Assembly: GCF_036195325.1 (NCBI RefSeq)
Contig: NZ_CP108101.1
Span: 186,001 to 250,000, forward strand
Source: Streptomyces sp. NBC_00234
Lineage (GTDB): Bacteria; Actinomycetota; Actinomycetes; Streptomycetales; Streptomycetaceae
Reading direction: 5' to 3'
DNA: 64,000 bases
In this document: positions 1 to 9,384 of the stretch, piece after piece
How positions within the stretch are numbered: the first letter of the stretch is position 1
How the letters are laid out: the number at the start of each line of letters is the position of its first letter
Translations under genes and position numbers: made by a program
Notes under the pieces: generated by a model
Seen by the model: the letters and a program-made list of their open reading frames with translations, nothing else
Told to the model about the DNA's origin: nothing
Database searches by the model: none

Positions 1-895
1 CGCCCATCACCTCACCCGCGAGGAGGGCGAAGATGAACTCCTCCTCCTGGGCGTTGTCGGCCAGGTACGTGGTCCCGGCGAAGGCGACGACCGCGAAGCC
101 GACGGACAGGTAGGTCACCAGCAGAATGACGGTCGACCACACACCGGCCCTGCCGGGAGCGCTGGCGGAGTCCTCGACCTCTTCGGTGAGATTGACGGCC
201 GACTCCCAGCCCCAGTAGACGAAGACGCCCAGCAGCAGCCCGCTCGTGAGGGCGGCGCCGCCCGCCCCGAAGGGGTTGAGCCACTCGGCCGAGGGTTTGA
301 CGGAGTCGAACGACGTCGTACCGGCGTAGACGCGGTAGAGCGCCACGATCACGAAGACCAGCAGGAAGGCGACCTGCGCCAGGATGAGAACGTTCTGCAC
401 CTTGGCCGACAGCTCCGTCCCGATGACGCAGAGGCCCGTCATCACGAGGATCAGGAGCACGGCGAGAAGCTGGCGCACGAACTCGTTCTCCGCCCAGCTG
501 TCGAGACCGAAGGCCAGCAGGCCGAAACTGACGGCGACATCCGCCAGAGACCCGATCACCAGAACTCCGGTCATCGCGATGGCCCAGCCGCCGAGCCACC
601 CGGTCCACGGGCCCATCGCCCGTGTGACCCAGGAGAAGGTCGTGCCGCAGTCCTGATCGACCTTGTTCAGGTAGTAGAACGCGGAGGCGATGAACAGCAT
701 CGGCACGAACGAGGCGAAGAGCACTCCTGGGGCGTAAACGCCGACGAGGGCCACGATGGGACCGATGACGGCCGCCACCGAGTAGGCCGGGGACGTGGCG
801 TTCAATCCGATGACCAGCGCGTCGACGAAGCCGATCGCGTTCGGCTTCAAGCTCGCCGGCGGTGCCGGTCGGGCAAGGTCCTCTGCCTCTGCCAT
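1..895 (-). CDS. APC-superfamily amino acid permease (3' end beyond window)
   Basis: Reading from the ATG at 895, the protein begins MAEAEDLARPAPPASLKPNA and enters a string of hydrophobic helices typical of APC transporters. The early glycine/serine-rich helix reads LNATSPAYSVAAVIGPIVAL and a later helix reads GVFVYWGWESAVNLTEE. These fit the substrate-binding TM1 and TM6 regions of the family (known). The start has a GAGGGA ribosome site just upstream. About 298 residues are visible and no stop is reached, so the C-terminal helices lie outside the window. It should import an amino acid or polyamine by proton or cation coupling; the substrate cannot be read. The saccharopine-dehydrogenase-like gene lies upstream on the same strand with a gap of about 115 bases, so the two may be co-transcribed. 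Confidence 0.85.
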   Translation of the reverse strand, partial: MAEAEDLARPAPPASLKPNAIGFVDALVIGLNATSPAYSVAAVIGPIVALVGVYAPGVLFASFVPMLFIASAFYYLNKVDQDCGTTFSWVTRAMGPWTGWLGGWAIAMTGVLVIGSLADVAVSFGLLAFGLDSWAENEFVRQLLAVLLILVMTGLCVIGTELSAKVQNVLILAQVAFLLVFVIVALYRVYAGTTSFDSVKPSAEWLNPFGAGGAALTSGLLLGVFVYWGWESAVNLTEEVEDSASAPGRAGVWSTVILLVTYLSVGFAVVAFAGTTYLADNAQEEEFIFALLAGEVMG

Positions 896-1011
896 GCTCC
901 CTCGCTCCGGTCATGGGCCTGATGAAACGAGCGAAATATATCTAACCCATGCTATTTGGGCGCTTTCGTCCCCGCATGTCAGTCGGAAACACCCGGATGC
1001 CGTCCGGCACC

Positions 1012-2232
1012 TCACTGCTCGCGCATGCCCCACGGTGCGCCGTACTCCGTCAGCAGATCGAGGAACGGCCGCGGCGGCATGGCCTCGGGGCCCAGCACTC
1101 CGCTGCCGCTCCAGGTGCCGCACGCCATGAGTTCGAGGGCGGCGACGGGGTTGATCGCCGTCTGCCAGACGACGGCCTGGGAGCCGTACTCCCGCATGGA
1201 CCACTGGTTGTCGACCACGTGGTACAGGTAGACCTCTCTCGGCCTGCCGTCCTTGACACCCTTCACCCAGGTGCCCGCGCACGTCTTCCCGTGCATCCGC
1301 TCGCCGAGTCCCGCCGGGTCGGGCAGACAGGCGGCGACGACGTCGCGGGGGGAGACCGCGACCCGGCCCGACCCGCTGTTCACATGGACGGGGTCCGTCC
1401 GGTCGAGGCCCAGCTTGTGGAGCGTACGGAGCACCCCGATGAACTCGTCGCCGAGACCGTACTTGAACGTGACCCGCCGGGCCTTCAGCCATCGAGGCAC
1501 CAGAAGCACTTCCTCGTGCTCGACGTTGACGCACTCCACCGGCCCGATGCCTTCGGGGAAGTCGAAGACCTCCGGCTCGCTGAAGGGTGCGGTGGTGAAC
1601 CAGCCCCGTCCCTCCTCGTACACGACCGGTGGGTTCAGGCACTCCTCGATGGTCGTCCAAATGCTGAAGGACGGGGCGAACTCGTAGCCCTCCACCACCA
1701 GATCGGCGCCGTCGCGGATGCCGATCTCCTCGATCTCGTCGAAGAGTTCGTCGGAGGCGTACCGGGCGAACACGTCCGAGAGGCCGGGCTCCACCCCCAT
1801 ACCCACGAGCGCGAGGCGGCCCGCCGCCTCCCATGCGGCGGCCCGTTCGAACTGCGCGTCCCCGAGCTTGACTCCGCATTCCTCGTACGGACGGGACGGG
1901 TGCGGCCGGGACAGGGACATCGCCATGTCGAGATAGTGCGCGCCGTGGGCCAGAGCAGCCTCGAACAGGGGCAGTACGAAACGGGGGTCGGTGGCGTTGA
2001 GCAGTACGTCGCAGCGGTGTTCCGCGAGGGCGGCCCGTACGGCCGCCGGGTCCGAGGCGTCCAGACGAGCGGCGGTGAACCGGTGCCCGTCGTCCCCGAG
2101 AGCCACGACAGCACTCTGCGCCCGACCGACGTCGTAGTCGGCGACCGTCATGTGTTCGAAGAACTGCCGACGGGCGGCGATCCTGGTGATCGCCGTGCCC
2201 ACGCCTCCCGCTCCGACCAAGAGGACACGCAT
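1012..2232 (-). CDS. Saccharopine dehydrogenase family NAD(P)-binding protein
   Basis: This 406-residue protein starts MRVLLVGAGGVGTAITRIAA, a Rossmann GxGGxG nucleotide-binding loop at residues 7-12. The body matches the saccharopine dehydrogenase / carboxynorspermidine dehydrogenase fold: NATDPRFVLPLFEAALAHG after the Rossmann domain, then GMGVEPGLSDVFARYA. The family makes or breaks secondary amines between an amino acid or polyamine and an oxo acid. The ATG at 2232 was chosen because AAGGAG lies about ten bases upstream and the Rossmann strand follows at once; longer upstream starts add low-complexity sequence. It precedes the amino acid permease on the same strand, suggesting uptake and catabolism of a basic amino acid or polyamine (inference). 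The exact substrate is unknown. Confidence 0.8.
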   Translation of the reverse strand: MRVLLVGAGGVGTAITRIAARRQFFEHMTVADYDVGRAQSAVVALGDDGHRFTAARLDASDPAAVRAALAEHRCDVLLNATDPRFVLPLFEAALAHGAHYLDMAMSLSRPHPSRPYEECGVKLGDAQFERAAAWEAAGRLALVGMGVEPGLSDVFARYASDELFDEIEEIGIRDGADLVVEGYEFAPSFSIWTTIEECLNPPVVYEEGRGWFTTAPFSEPEVFDFPEGIGPVECVNVEHEEVLLVPRWLKARRVTFKYGLGDEFIGVLRTLHKLGLDRTDPVHVNSGSGRVAVSPRDVVAACLPDPAGLGERMHGKTCAGTWVKGVKDGRPREVYLYHVVDNQWSMREYGSQAVVWQTAINPVAALELMACGTWSGSGVLGPEAMPPRPFLDLLTEYGAPWGMREQ

Positions 2233-2437
2233 GAGTGCACCACTCCTTCGCCCTGCTGTTGCGGCAGTGGGCGCACCAGTGCCGTCCGATGGGGCGAGGA
2301 CGGTAACAGCCGGACGGCCCGGCGGTGGGCAACCGTTCGGGCGATGTCCCCGGTCGGCTGACACCCGTGTTCCGGCGCGTAGTCCAGTTGGACCTGCGAC
2401 CACGTGGCCGGTGACACCTGGTACGTCGCCACCTCTC

Positions 2438-2480
2438 ACGCCGCCGGACGGGCTCGGAAGGCGAGCCCGTCCGGCGGCGT
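2438..2480 (-). terminator. Strong intrinsic-type hairpin after the subtilase gene
   Basis: A perfect 19-base inverted repeat (2438-2456 and 2462-2480) with a 5-base loop GAAGG begins 5 bases after the protease stop codon. There is no U-tract, as is usual in high-GC actinomycetes. It separates the protease from the dehydrogenase gene on the same strand. Confidence 0.85.
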
Positions 2481-2485
2481 CCAGG

Positions 2486-5400
2486 TCAGTCGTCCAGCTT
2501 CAGGCGGTGGACACCTCCCAGGTTGGTGCCCACGAACAGGGTCTCGCCGCGGCCGTCCGTTGCCAGGGAGAGGACGTCCGTGTTCTGCAGGCCCTGGGAG
2601 ATGCTCCGCCAGGTCCTGCCTCCGTCGGTGGAGCGCAGCACACCGCGTGGGCCGTACGGGACTTCGCCCGGATACCAGCGGCTCGTCGTGCCCGCGTACC
2701 AGGCGTCGTCGGCCTTGACGATGTCCGAGACCTGGAGGCGCAGTCCGCCCTCGTCGGCCTCGCGGAGCGTCCGTCCGCCGTCCGTGCTGTAGCGCAGGGA
2801 CCGGCCGCCGACGATCATGCGGGAGCCGTCGAACTCGATGGCCGTGACGTCGCCTTCGGCGCTGCGGGTGACGGTGGCTCCGAAGTCGTCCGAGTAGTAC
2901 AGGCCGCCGTAGCCGCCGAGCCAGATGCGGGACGGGTCGTCCGGGTCCGCCGCGATGGCCGCGTAGACGTCCCGGTGGTTGCGTTGGCTCTTCCAGTGGG
3001 CGCCGCCGTCGGTGGTGGTGTAGACACCGACCGCGTCGGGGCGCTGGAATCCGATGGCCACGCGGTCCGGATTCCTGGGGTCGACCATGAGCGAGGTCGC
3101 CCCGCCGGACAGGAGGCCCTTCTCCTGCCAGGTCCTGCCGCCATCCGTGCTCTTCTGCGCGAGGAGGCCCATCAGGGTCTCGAAGGTGCGCCAGAGGACG
3201 GTCGGATTCTTGGCGTAGGGCTGGACGAAGGAGACCCGGGTGCCCTGGGTGCCCTCGTACTCCCCCGCGCCCCATTCGGAGCTCTGCGTGGTGAGCCCGG
3301 TGCGGTACATGCCGGTCGAGGTGCCTGCCAGCAGTGCTCCGCCGGACACGGCGAGGGCCGGGATGCTTGCGCCCTGCACGCCGATGCGGCGTGAACCGGA
3401 GTCACCGGAGCGGTAGATACCGGAGGACGAGGCACCCACCGTGTAGGTGCCGTCGGCCCAGCGGTCGTAGTCGTACACCACCGCGCTGGAGCTCGGCTGC
3501 TCGACCGCGGTCCAGGTCCTTCCTCCGTCCCGGCTGATCTCACCGTCGCCGTTGCCGCTCACGATGTCGTAGTAGACGTCGCCCTGAGCGACCGTCACCA
3601 GGCCGCGGCCGTCGCGGTACGGGGCGGTCCACTGACGTCCGCCGTCCGCGCTGACGACGAGGCCGCCGCCCTTGCCCAGCACCTGGACGGCGACGAGCTG
3701 GTCGTCCGCGTCGAAGCCCGAGATGATCCTCGATCGGTCGGAGGGCACCGAGTAGATCTTCTCGGCGGGCGGCGGGGAGGCGCCGGACAGGCCGCGTACC
3801 ACCCAGATGTCGCGGCCCGACCAGACGTACAGATCGTCGCCGCCGAAGGCGATCTTCTGGACGGAGCCGGGCAGACCGAAGGTCTCGATCGTCCAGGTCT
3901 CTCCGCCGTCCCGGCTGACGAGGGCCTGGCCGTCGTCGGTCTGGGCGACCAGGACCCGGGTGTCGCGGTCGGCCACCAGGTTCCTGTATACGAGGTCCGG
4001 GGCGCTCAGCCGCTGCCAGGTCCTGCCGCTGTCGTCGGTCCGCATGATGCCGCCCTGGTTGACGGTCCAGGAGAACGCGCCCAGCGCCGACCACCAGCGC
4101 TCGGGGTTCCGCGCGTCGACGACGACGGAGGGCTCGTTGACCGCGGCGCCCATGAACGGGGTGCGGTTCTGCTGCTTCCAGCTCCTGCCGCTGTCGGACG
4201 TGAACCAGGTGCCCGGCTTGCCGTACTGGGTCAGCACCGCCTGGCCCGGTTCGGACGGGGAGAGGGTGAGGCGGCCGTCGGCGCTGTTCGGGCCGATGGG
4301 CTGCCACTTCTTGCCGTGCGCGTCCTCGGAGGTCACCTCGAACGCGCCCTCGCCGTACGTGCGGACGCCTTCGGAGGTGGTGGCCCCGGTCGTCATCCGG
4401 TAGACGCCGGGGCTGTTGCCGACGACGTCGGCGACGTGGAAGTACGGGTCGGCGGTCGGCCGGGTCGTGATCGTGTACGGCTTGCCGCGGGGCGGGTCGA
4501 CGGTGACCACCGGCGGCGCGGTGAGGGAGACGACCGGGGCGTAGACGTAGACCCTGGCCGGGCCGTCGGTCGGGTCGGGTGTGGCCTCGACGGACATCGG
4601 GACGGCCGCCATGAGGTACGGCACGGTCAGGTCCGGGCCGCCCTCGACGCCGACCGAGACGCGGCCCGAGTAGATCCTGCTGGCCTCCGGACGCACCTCG
4701 GAGACCGTGACCTGGACCTCGGTGCTGCCGCCGGCCGGGATGTCCACCCGCGCGGGCCGGACGGTGGCCTCGCCCGTCACCTCGACCTCACCGGTGACCG
4801 GTTCGTCGCCGCTGTTGTGCAGGGTGACGGTCCGGGACTCCTCGATCCTGCGCCCGTCCATGTCGGGCAGGCGGAACTCGACCGTCGCGGGCGAGGCGGT
4901 GAGCCGTACGTCGGCCGCGGCAGCCGTGTCGAGACGGCCGGCGCCCTGTGCGTACTCCTCGATCCCCTTGAGGTGTTCGGCGCTGCCGATGAGGCCGGCG
5001 ACGAGGTCGGCGGGCGACCTCTCCGGGTGCAGCTGGCGCAGCAGCGCCGCGGAACCGGCGACGAGGGGGGATGCCATCGACGTGCCGGACATCCGCTGGA
5101 CTCCGGGCTCCCACATCGATGTCGGGACGGTGGAACGTATCTCCACGCCCGGGGCCACGATCTCGGGCTTCAGGCCGAGTGTCGGGCTCGGGCCGCGGGA
5201 CGAGAACGAGGCGATCTCGTCGGACGAGTCCCGGCCGCTGACGGTGAGTCGGGCGTCCGTGCCCGAGGCGGCCAGCGCGGCCAGGTCCTGGCCCTGGAAC
5301 TGGTCGACGCCGAGGACGACGAGCTCGTCCATGCGGTAGTCGTCCCCGGACCCCTGTGTGCCGGGGCCGCTGTCCGCTCCGACCAGGACCTCGCCCGGCT

Positions 5401-6799
5401 TCGCGGCCAGGGACGTGCTGCCCGGCTCGATCAGCGCGGCGGCCGGGTCACTGCCCCGCTGGGACGATCCGGTCCCGATGCCTCCGCTGTCGGGCGGGGC
5501 GACCCCGCCGATCAGGGCGACGGCACCGCGCCGTTCGGCCTCCAGGTAGACCCGCTGGTCCTCGGCGTACAGGTCGGCCGGGGAGAGCGCGGGCGGCCAC
5601 GCGTAGAGAACGGTCCTGCCCCGGACATCGCCCGCGGCCTCCCAGTCCTCCGGAGCGCCGAAGCCGATGTTGACGACGCCGCCGGTGACCGGCTGCTCCG
5701 GCGGGTTGGCCGAGGGCAGGCCGCGGTAGGTCGTCAGCAGCTCGCCCTGCCGGCCGTCCGCACCTTCCACGCGCGCCTCGGGGACCCGGATGCCGCTGGT
5801 CGAGGCACCGACCGCGAGGACGCCTTCGGCGGCGGCCGGTGAGCCGACGGTGTACATACCGGGGCCGCTGTTCCCCGCTGCGGCGACGACCACCGCACCG
5901 GCCGCGACGGCCTCGGTGGCCGCCCGGCCCAGCGGGTCGGTGCCGTCGCCGGGCCCGCCGAGGCTGAGGTTGATGATGTCGGCGCGGTTCGGGTTGGCGG
6001 GGTCGATGGCCGCCTCCATACCGGCGATGATGGCGGAGGTCTCGCCGTAGCCGCCGCTCATGACGCGGTAGGCGAGTATCGAGGCGTCCGGCGCCGCGCC
6101 GGTGACTCCGCCCTCGCTCGCGGCCCTGCCCGCCACGATGCCGGCCACATGGGTGCCGTGCTCGTCGCCCTGCTGCCCGCCGGGCATCGGATCGGCGTCG
6201 CCGTCGACGAAGTCGTGGCCGCCGACGACCTTGTGCCCCTTCCCGAAGCCGCCGCCGAGATCGGGGTGGGTGTAGTCGACGCCGGAGTCGATGACGGCGA
6301 CGGTGACGCCCTTGCCGGTCACCTTCCGGCCGGCCGCGTCCTCGCGCTCCCACATCCCCGTGTTTCCGACGAGCTCGTTCGCATCGGCGGTCATGACCTT
6401 CATCCGGGTGTCCGGGTGGACGGCCTTCACGCCGGGAAGCTTCGCGAGCTCGGCCGCCTCGTCGGCCGTGACATCCATCGCCACCGCGTTGAGGAGCAGC
6501 CCCAAGGTGCGGACCTCCTTGGGCTCGACGCCCTTCTCGCCTGCTTCGGCGAGGAAGTCCTTCTGCCGGCCGGCGATCTTCGCGCGCTCGGCCTTCACCT
6601 CGGCCGGTGCGGCGTCACGGGCCGCGCCCCGGGGCGCTTCGAGCGCTGCGGCCCCGTCGAGTTCGACGATGACGCGCTGCGTGCCGGGTGCCGGAGCAGC
6701 GGCTTCGTCCGCTGCCGCACCGGGTACGGCTGTGAGCAGTCCTCCGAGCACCGCGGCGGTCAGGCCGACGTGTACGGATCTTCGATAAGCATTTCCCAT
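2486..6799 (-). CDS. Secreted S8 subtilisin-like protease with C-terminal Asp-box (BNR) propeller
   Basis: A 1437-residue exported protein. The start at 6799 gives a signal peptide (MGNAYRRSVHVGLTAAVLGG, cleavage near AAADEA). An inhibitor-type prodomain runs to about residue 135. The S8 domain carries the full triad: Asp171 in VAVIDSG, His214 in HGTHVAG, Ser574 in SGTSMASP, with oxyanion Asn310 in AAAGNSG. A PA-like insertion lies between Asn310 and Ser574. After a beta-sandwich stretch (about 630-800), the last 600 residues hold about ten Asp boxes of the form S-x-D-G-G-x-T-W, as in sialidase and sortilin-like beta-propellers. This is far longer than a simple subtilase (about 380-500 residues). 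The propeller may bind a polymer or protein substrate (inference). The gene is divergent from a LuxR-type regulator, and a strong hairpin follows its stop. Confidence 0.92.
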   Translation of the reverse strand: MGNAYRRSVHVGLTAAVLGGLLTAVPGAAADEAAAPAPGTQRVIVELDGAAALEAPRGAARDAAPAEVKAERAKIAGRQKDFLAEAGEKGVEPKEVRTLGLLLNAVAMDVTADEAAELAKLPGVKAVHPDTRMKVMTADANELVGNTGMWEREDAAGRKVTGKGVTVAVIDSGVDYTHPDLGGGFGKGHKVVGGHDFVDGDADPMPGGQQGDEHGTHVAGIVAGRAASEGGVTGAAPDASILAYRVMSGGYGETSAIIAGMEAAIDPANPNRADIINLSLGGPGDGTDPLGRAATEAVAAGAVVVAAAGNSGPGMYTVGSPAAAEGVLAVGASTSGIRVPEARVEGADGRQGELLTTYRGLPSANPPEQPVTGGVVNIGFGAPEDWEAAGDVRGRTVLYAWPPALSPADLYAEDQRVYLEAERRGAVALIGGVAPPDSGGIGTGSSQRGSDPAAALIEPGSTSLAAKPGEVLVGADSGPGTQGSGDDYRMDELVVLGVDQFQGQDLAALAASGTDARLTVSGRDSSDEIASFSSRGPSPTLGLKPEIVAPGVEIRSTVPTSMWEPGVQRMSGTSMASPLVAGSAALLRQLHPERSPADLVAGLIGSAEHLKGIEEYAQGAGRLDTAAAADVRLTASPATVEFRLPDMDGRRIEESRTVTLHNSGDEPVTGEVEVTGEATVRPARVDIPAGGSTEVQVTVSEVRPEASRIYSGRVSVGVEGGPDLTVPYLMAAVPMSVEATPDPTDGPARVYVYAPVVSLTAPPVVTVDPPRGKPYTITTRPTADPYFHVADVVGNSPGVYRMTTGATTSEGVRTYGEGAFEVTSEDAHGKKWQPIGPNSADGRLTLSPSEPGQAVLTQYGKPGTWFTSDSGRSWKQQNRTPFMGAAVNEPSVVVDARNPERWWSALGAFSWTVNQGGIMRTDDSGRTWQRLSAPDLVYRNLVADRDTRVLVAQTDDGQALVSRDGGETWTIETFGLPGSVQKIAFGGDDLYVWSGRDIWVVRGLSGASPPPAEKIYSVPSDRSRIISGFDADDQLVAVQVLGKGGGLVVSADGGRQWTAPYRDGRGLVTVAQGDVYYDIVSGNGDGEISRDGGRTWTAVEQPSSSAVVYDYDRWADGTYTVGASSSGIYRSGDSGSRRIGVQGASIPALAVSGGALLAGTSTGMYRTGLTTQSSEWGAGEYEGTQGTRVSFVQPYAKNPTVLWRTFETLMGLLAQKSTDGGRTWQEKGLLSGGATSLMVDPRNPDRVAIGFQRPDAVGVYTTTDGGAHWKSQRNHRDVYAAIAADPDDPSRIWLGGYGGLYYSDDFGATVTRSAEGDVTAIEFDGSRMIVGGRSLRYSTDGGRTLREADEGGLRLQVSDIVKADDAWYAGTTSRWYPGEVPYGPRGVLRSTDGGRTWRSISQGLQNTDVLSLATDGRGETLFVGTNLGGVHRLKLDD

Positions 6800-6847
6800 G
6801 GATGAGGTCTTACGTCGACAGGTGAGGGTCGGACAACGATTCCCGGC

Positions 6848-6878
6848 GGCCCATTGCTGCCGCTGGCACAGTTGGGCC
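6848..6878. promoter_or_regulatory. 31-base dyad in the protease/regulator divergent region
   Basis: The 91-base gap between the divergent starts holds a symmetric element: GGCCCA, 4 bases, TGCC, 3 bases, GGCA, 4 bases, TGGGCC (6848-6878). Both half-sites mirror each other exactly. Its place just upstream of the regulator start at 6891 suits a binding site for that regulator (inference). Confidence 0.5.
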
Positions 6879-6890
6879 ACCATCCCGTCC

Positions 6891-7850
6891 ATGAACCAAG
6901 AACTGGCCGCGGTCGGTATCGATGCCTTCGACGAAAGTGTGTACCGGGCTCTGTTGGTACGACAGGCCGCGGTGCCGTCGGAGCTGGCCGACGGGCTGGA
7001 CGCGTCGACCGAGCGAGTGGGCAGGGCCCTCGCGCGCCTCCACGACCGGGGGCTCGTGGGACGGTTGTCCGGGACGCGGCGCCGTTACGCCGCGATCGAC
7101 CCGCAGCACGCGGTGCAGGCACTCGTCCACGCCCGCACCCTGGAACTGGGCCGGGTGAGGACCGCGGCGGTCGAGCTGTTCCAGGTCTTCGAGGCGGCCC
7201 AGCGCGGCGGTGCCGAGGAGGTCGAGATCATCACCGGCATCGAGGCGCTCGGCCGCTGGTTCGTGCGGCTCCAGCAGGAGGCGCGCGAGCAGGTACGGAC
7301 CCTGGACCGCCCGCCGTACGCCCTCACCACGGCCAACCCGGTGGAGGAGACCGCGATGCGTCAGGGCGTCGTCTACCGCGCCGTCTACGCACCCGAGGCC
7401 CTGGAGTGGGCCGGTGTCCTGGACGACATCAAACGGCTGGTCGGCCATGGTGAGGAGGCACGGGTCCTGCCCGGGCTGCGGGTGAAACTGGCCATCGCCG
7501 ACGACGATCTGGCACTGATGCCGCTCTCGCTCGACATGACGGACGTACGGGCGGCGGTCATCCGGCCCTCCGCGCTGCTGGACGCTCTGGTCGACTACTG
7601 GCGGCTGTGCTGGCGGCAGGCCGCACCCCTGTTCGGCGATGCGACGGGCGCCATGGACGACGCACCGGGCGAGGAGGACCGACTGGTGCTGTCCCTCCTG
7701 GTCAGCGGCCTCAAGGACGAGGCGATAGCCCGTCAGATGGGCTGGTCGGTACGGACGATGCGCCGCCGGATGAGCCGGCTGCACGAGCTGCTGGGCGCCA
7801 CCAACCGCTTCCAGGCCGGAGTCATCGCGGCGCGCAGGGGCTGGCTGTGA
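6891..7850 (+). CDS. TrmB/LuxR-type transcriptional regulator, divergent from the subtilase
   Basis: A 319-residue regulator from ATG 6891. The N-terminus (AVPSELADGLDASTERVGRA, about residues 25-60) looks like a winged helix of the TrmB/MarR kind. The middle is a ligand or phospholipase-D-like sensor region. The C-terminus has a LuxR/GerE helix-turn-helix, with EDRLVLSLLVSGLKDEAIAR leading into QMGWSVRTMRRRMSRLHELL (about 263-305). Streptomyces often pair this architecture with a divergent subtilase gene (known pattern, from memory). It probably controls the protease and itself through the 6848-6878 dyad. The longer in-frame start at 6798 would overlap the protease start and adds Cys-rich non-conserved-looking sequence, so it is not preferred. 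No phosphoacceptor domain is visible, so it is not a two-component response regulator. Confidence 0.8.
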   Translation: MNQELAAVGIDAFDESVYRALLVRQAAVPSELADGLDASTERVGRALARLHDRGLVGRLSGTRRRYAAIDPQHAVQALVHARTLELGRVRTAAVELFQVFEAAQRGGAEEVEIITGIEALGRWFVRLQQEAREQVRTLDRPPYALTTANPVEETAMRQGVVYRAVYAPEALEWAGVLDDIKRLVGHGEEARVLPGLRVKLAIADDDLALMPLSLDMTDVRAAVIRPSALLDALVDYWRLCWRQAAPLFGDATGAMDDAPGEEDRLVLSLLVSGLKDEAIARQMGWSVRTMRRRMSRLHELLGATNRFQAGVIAARRGWL

Positions 7851-7896
7851 CACAAGGGTGCCGCCGGAGCGGTCCGGGAACCGGCCGCAGGGGCCG

Positions 7897-7931
7897 CACC
7901 GGCCCCACCGGCCCCACCGGCCCCACCGGCC
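7897..7931. repeat. Four tandem copies of 9-base CACCGGCCC
   Basis: The 94-base gap between the convergent regulator and MFS genes contains CACCGGCCC repeated head to tail nearly four times. It could be slippage-generated or part of a termination region; no clear stem was found. Confidence 0.7.
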
Positions 7932-7944
7932 GGAGGGAACCCGG

Positions 7945-9384
7945 TCATCGGGAGCGGGTGTCGGCCGGTGCGGTCGCTGTGCGCCGGACGTCGCGCGCCG
8001 GCCGAGACGGCAGCAGCAGGGCGGGGACCAGACCGAGCGCGGCAAGGGCGGCCAGGACCAGGAGGGCGGGGCCCATGGCCGGGCCGGACATGGCCAGGTC
8101 CACACCCGCGCCCGGGGGTGCTCCGGTGGGCGGTCTCAGCGCCATCATGCCGGCGGCGACGGCGATCCCGAGTGTCGGGCCGACGTTCATGGCGGTCTGT
8201 TTGAGCCCGCCGACGACTCCCGCGTAGCCGGGTGGCGCGTCGCCGACGACGGTCCCGGTGGCCGTGACCATCACGGCGGTGAACCCCGCGCCGAGTGCGG
8301 CGAAGGCTACGCCGGACACCGGCCAGGGGTCAGCCGGACCGAGCCGGGACAGGCCCACGACGGCGAGGACGACGAGGAGTTGGCCCGCGGTCGCGGTGCG
8401 ACGGGGGCCGTACCGCCGGAGCACGGCAGCGGCGACAGGCGCACCGACGACCATCAGCGCGGTCATCGGGAGAACGCGCAGGCCGCAGGCGAGCGGGCTG
8501 AGCCCGAGACCGTCCTGCAGGAAGAACGTGGTCACGAACAGCGCACCGAACATCCCGCCGGAGGTGACCAGCAGGATGGCCATCGATGCCGCCACCGGTA
8601 CCGAACGTGCCACAGCGGGCGGTACGAGCGGCTGCGCCGTACGACGTTCGTGCCTGACGAGCCCGGCCGCGAGGCCCGCGACGAGGACGAACCCGAGCAC
8701 CGTCCGCGCAGCCGTCCATCCGTGTTCCGGTACACCGGCAAGTGTGTGGACCAGGACGGCCAGCGTAGTCGCGAAAAGGGCCGCGGTGGCGAGGCCGAAC
8801 TGCGGCGCTCCGGTGCGCGGCGGCGTCGGCGCCCGGACCGCCAGCGTGAGCGCGGCAATGGCGAGCGCGACCGGGATGTTGACCAGGAACACGGCACGCC
8901 AGCCCAGATGTGCGACGAGGACGCCCCCGAGCACGGGACCGGCCCCCGCGGCCACGCCGATCGCGCTGGTACGGATGGCGACCGCCCCGGCGAGCCGGTC
9001 GGCGGGGTACACCAGGCGCAGGAGGGCGAGCGTCGCCGGCTGGAGGAGCGCGCCGAACACACCCTGGGCGATACGCAGGCCGATCACCCAGCCGATCCCG
9101 GGCGCGAAGGCGATTCCCGCCGAGGCCGCACCGAAGCCGAGCACGCCGACGAACAGCAGCCGCTGGTGTCCGTACCTGTCACCCAGGCGCCCGGCGATGA
9201 CCAGGAACGCCGCCACCGCCAGCAGATAGCCGGTACTGGTCCACTGAACCTGCGTCACGTTCGCGCGGAGGTCCCGCTGCAGATCAGGCTGCGCCACGAG
9301 CAGCACCGTGCCGTCCAGCGCGACGATCATCGCGCCGGCCACGCCGGCCAGGAGCGCGGTGCGCGGTCGTAAGGTCGTCGTCAC
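7945..9384 (-). CDS. DHA2-like MFS multidrug transporter
   Basis: A 479-residue membrane protein starting at the GTG whose last two bases overlap the TetR stop (GTGA junction). It has the MFS motif A (GRLGDRYGHQRLL) after helix 2 and the DHA2 motif C-like GVAAGAGPVLGGVLVAHLGWR in helix 5. Total length and hydrophobic spacing fit about 14 transmembrane helices. Such proteins expel hydrophobic drugs using the proton gradient. It is translationally coupled to the upstream TetR gene, the usual arrangement of a repressor with its exporter. The substrate cannot be read from sequence. The gene ends convergently with the regulator at 6891-7850. Confidence 0.88.
   Translation of the reverse strand: MTTTLRPRTALLAGVAGAMIVALDGTVLLVAQPDLQRDLRANVTQVQWTSTGYLLAVAAFLVIAGRLGDRYGHQRLLFVGVLGFGAASAGIAFAPGIGWVIGLRIAQGVFGALLQPATLALLRLVYPADRLAGAVAIRTSAIGVAAGAGPVLGGVLVAHLGWRAVFLVNIPVALAIAALTLAVRAPTPPRTGAPQFGLATAALFATTLAVLVHTLAGVPEHGWTAARTVLGFVLVAGLAAGLVRHERRTAQPLVPPAVARSVPVAASMAILLVTSGGMFGALFVTTFFLQDGLGLSPLACGLRVLPMTALMVVGAPVAAAVLRRYGPRRTATAGQLLVVLAVVGLSRLGPADPWPVSGVAFAALGAGFTAVMVTATGTVVGDAPPGYAGVVGGLKQTAMNVGPTLGIAVAAGMMALRPPTGAPPGAGVDLAMSGPAMGPALLVLAALAALGLVPALLLPSRPARDVRRTATAPADTRSR

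Noticed and set aside
12..914. A 300-codon minus-strand frame at the left edge
   Set aside because: Product is Arg-rich and featureless; the adjacent frame starting at 895 gives a clear APC permease.
7858..7944. The CACCGGCCC array as a CRISPR or terminator
   Set aside because: Units are only 9 bases with no spacers, and no convincing stem could be drawn.
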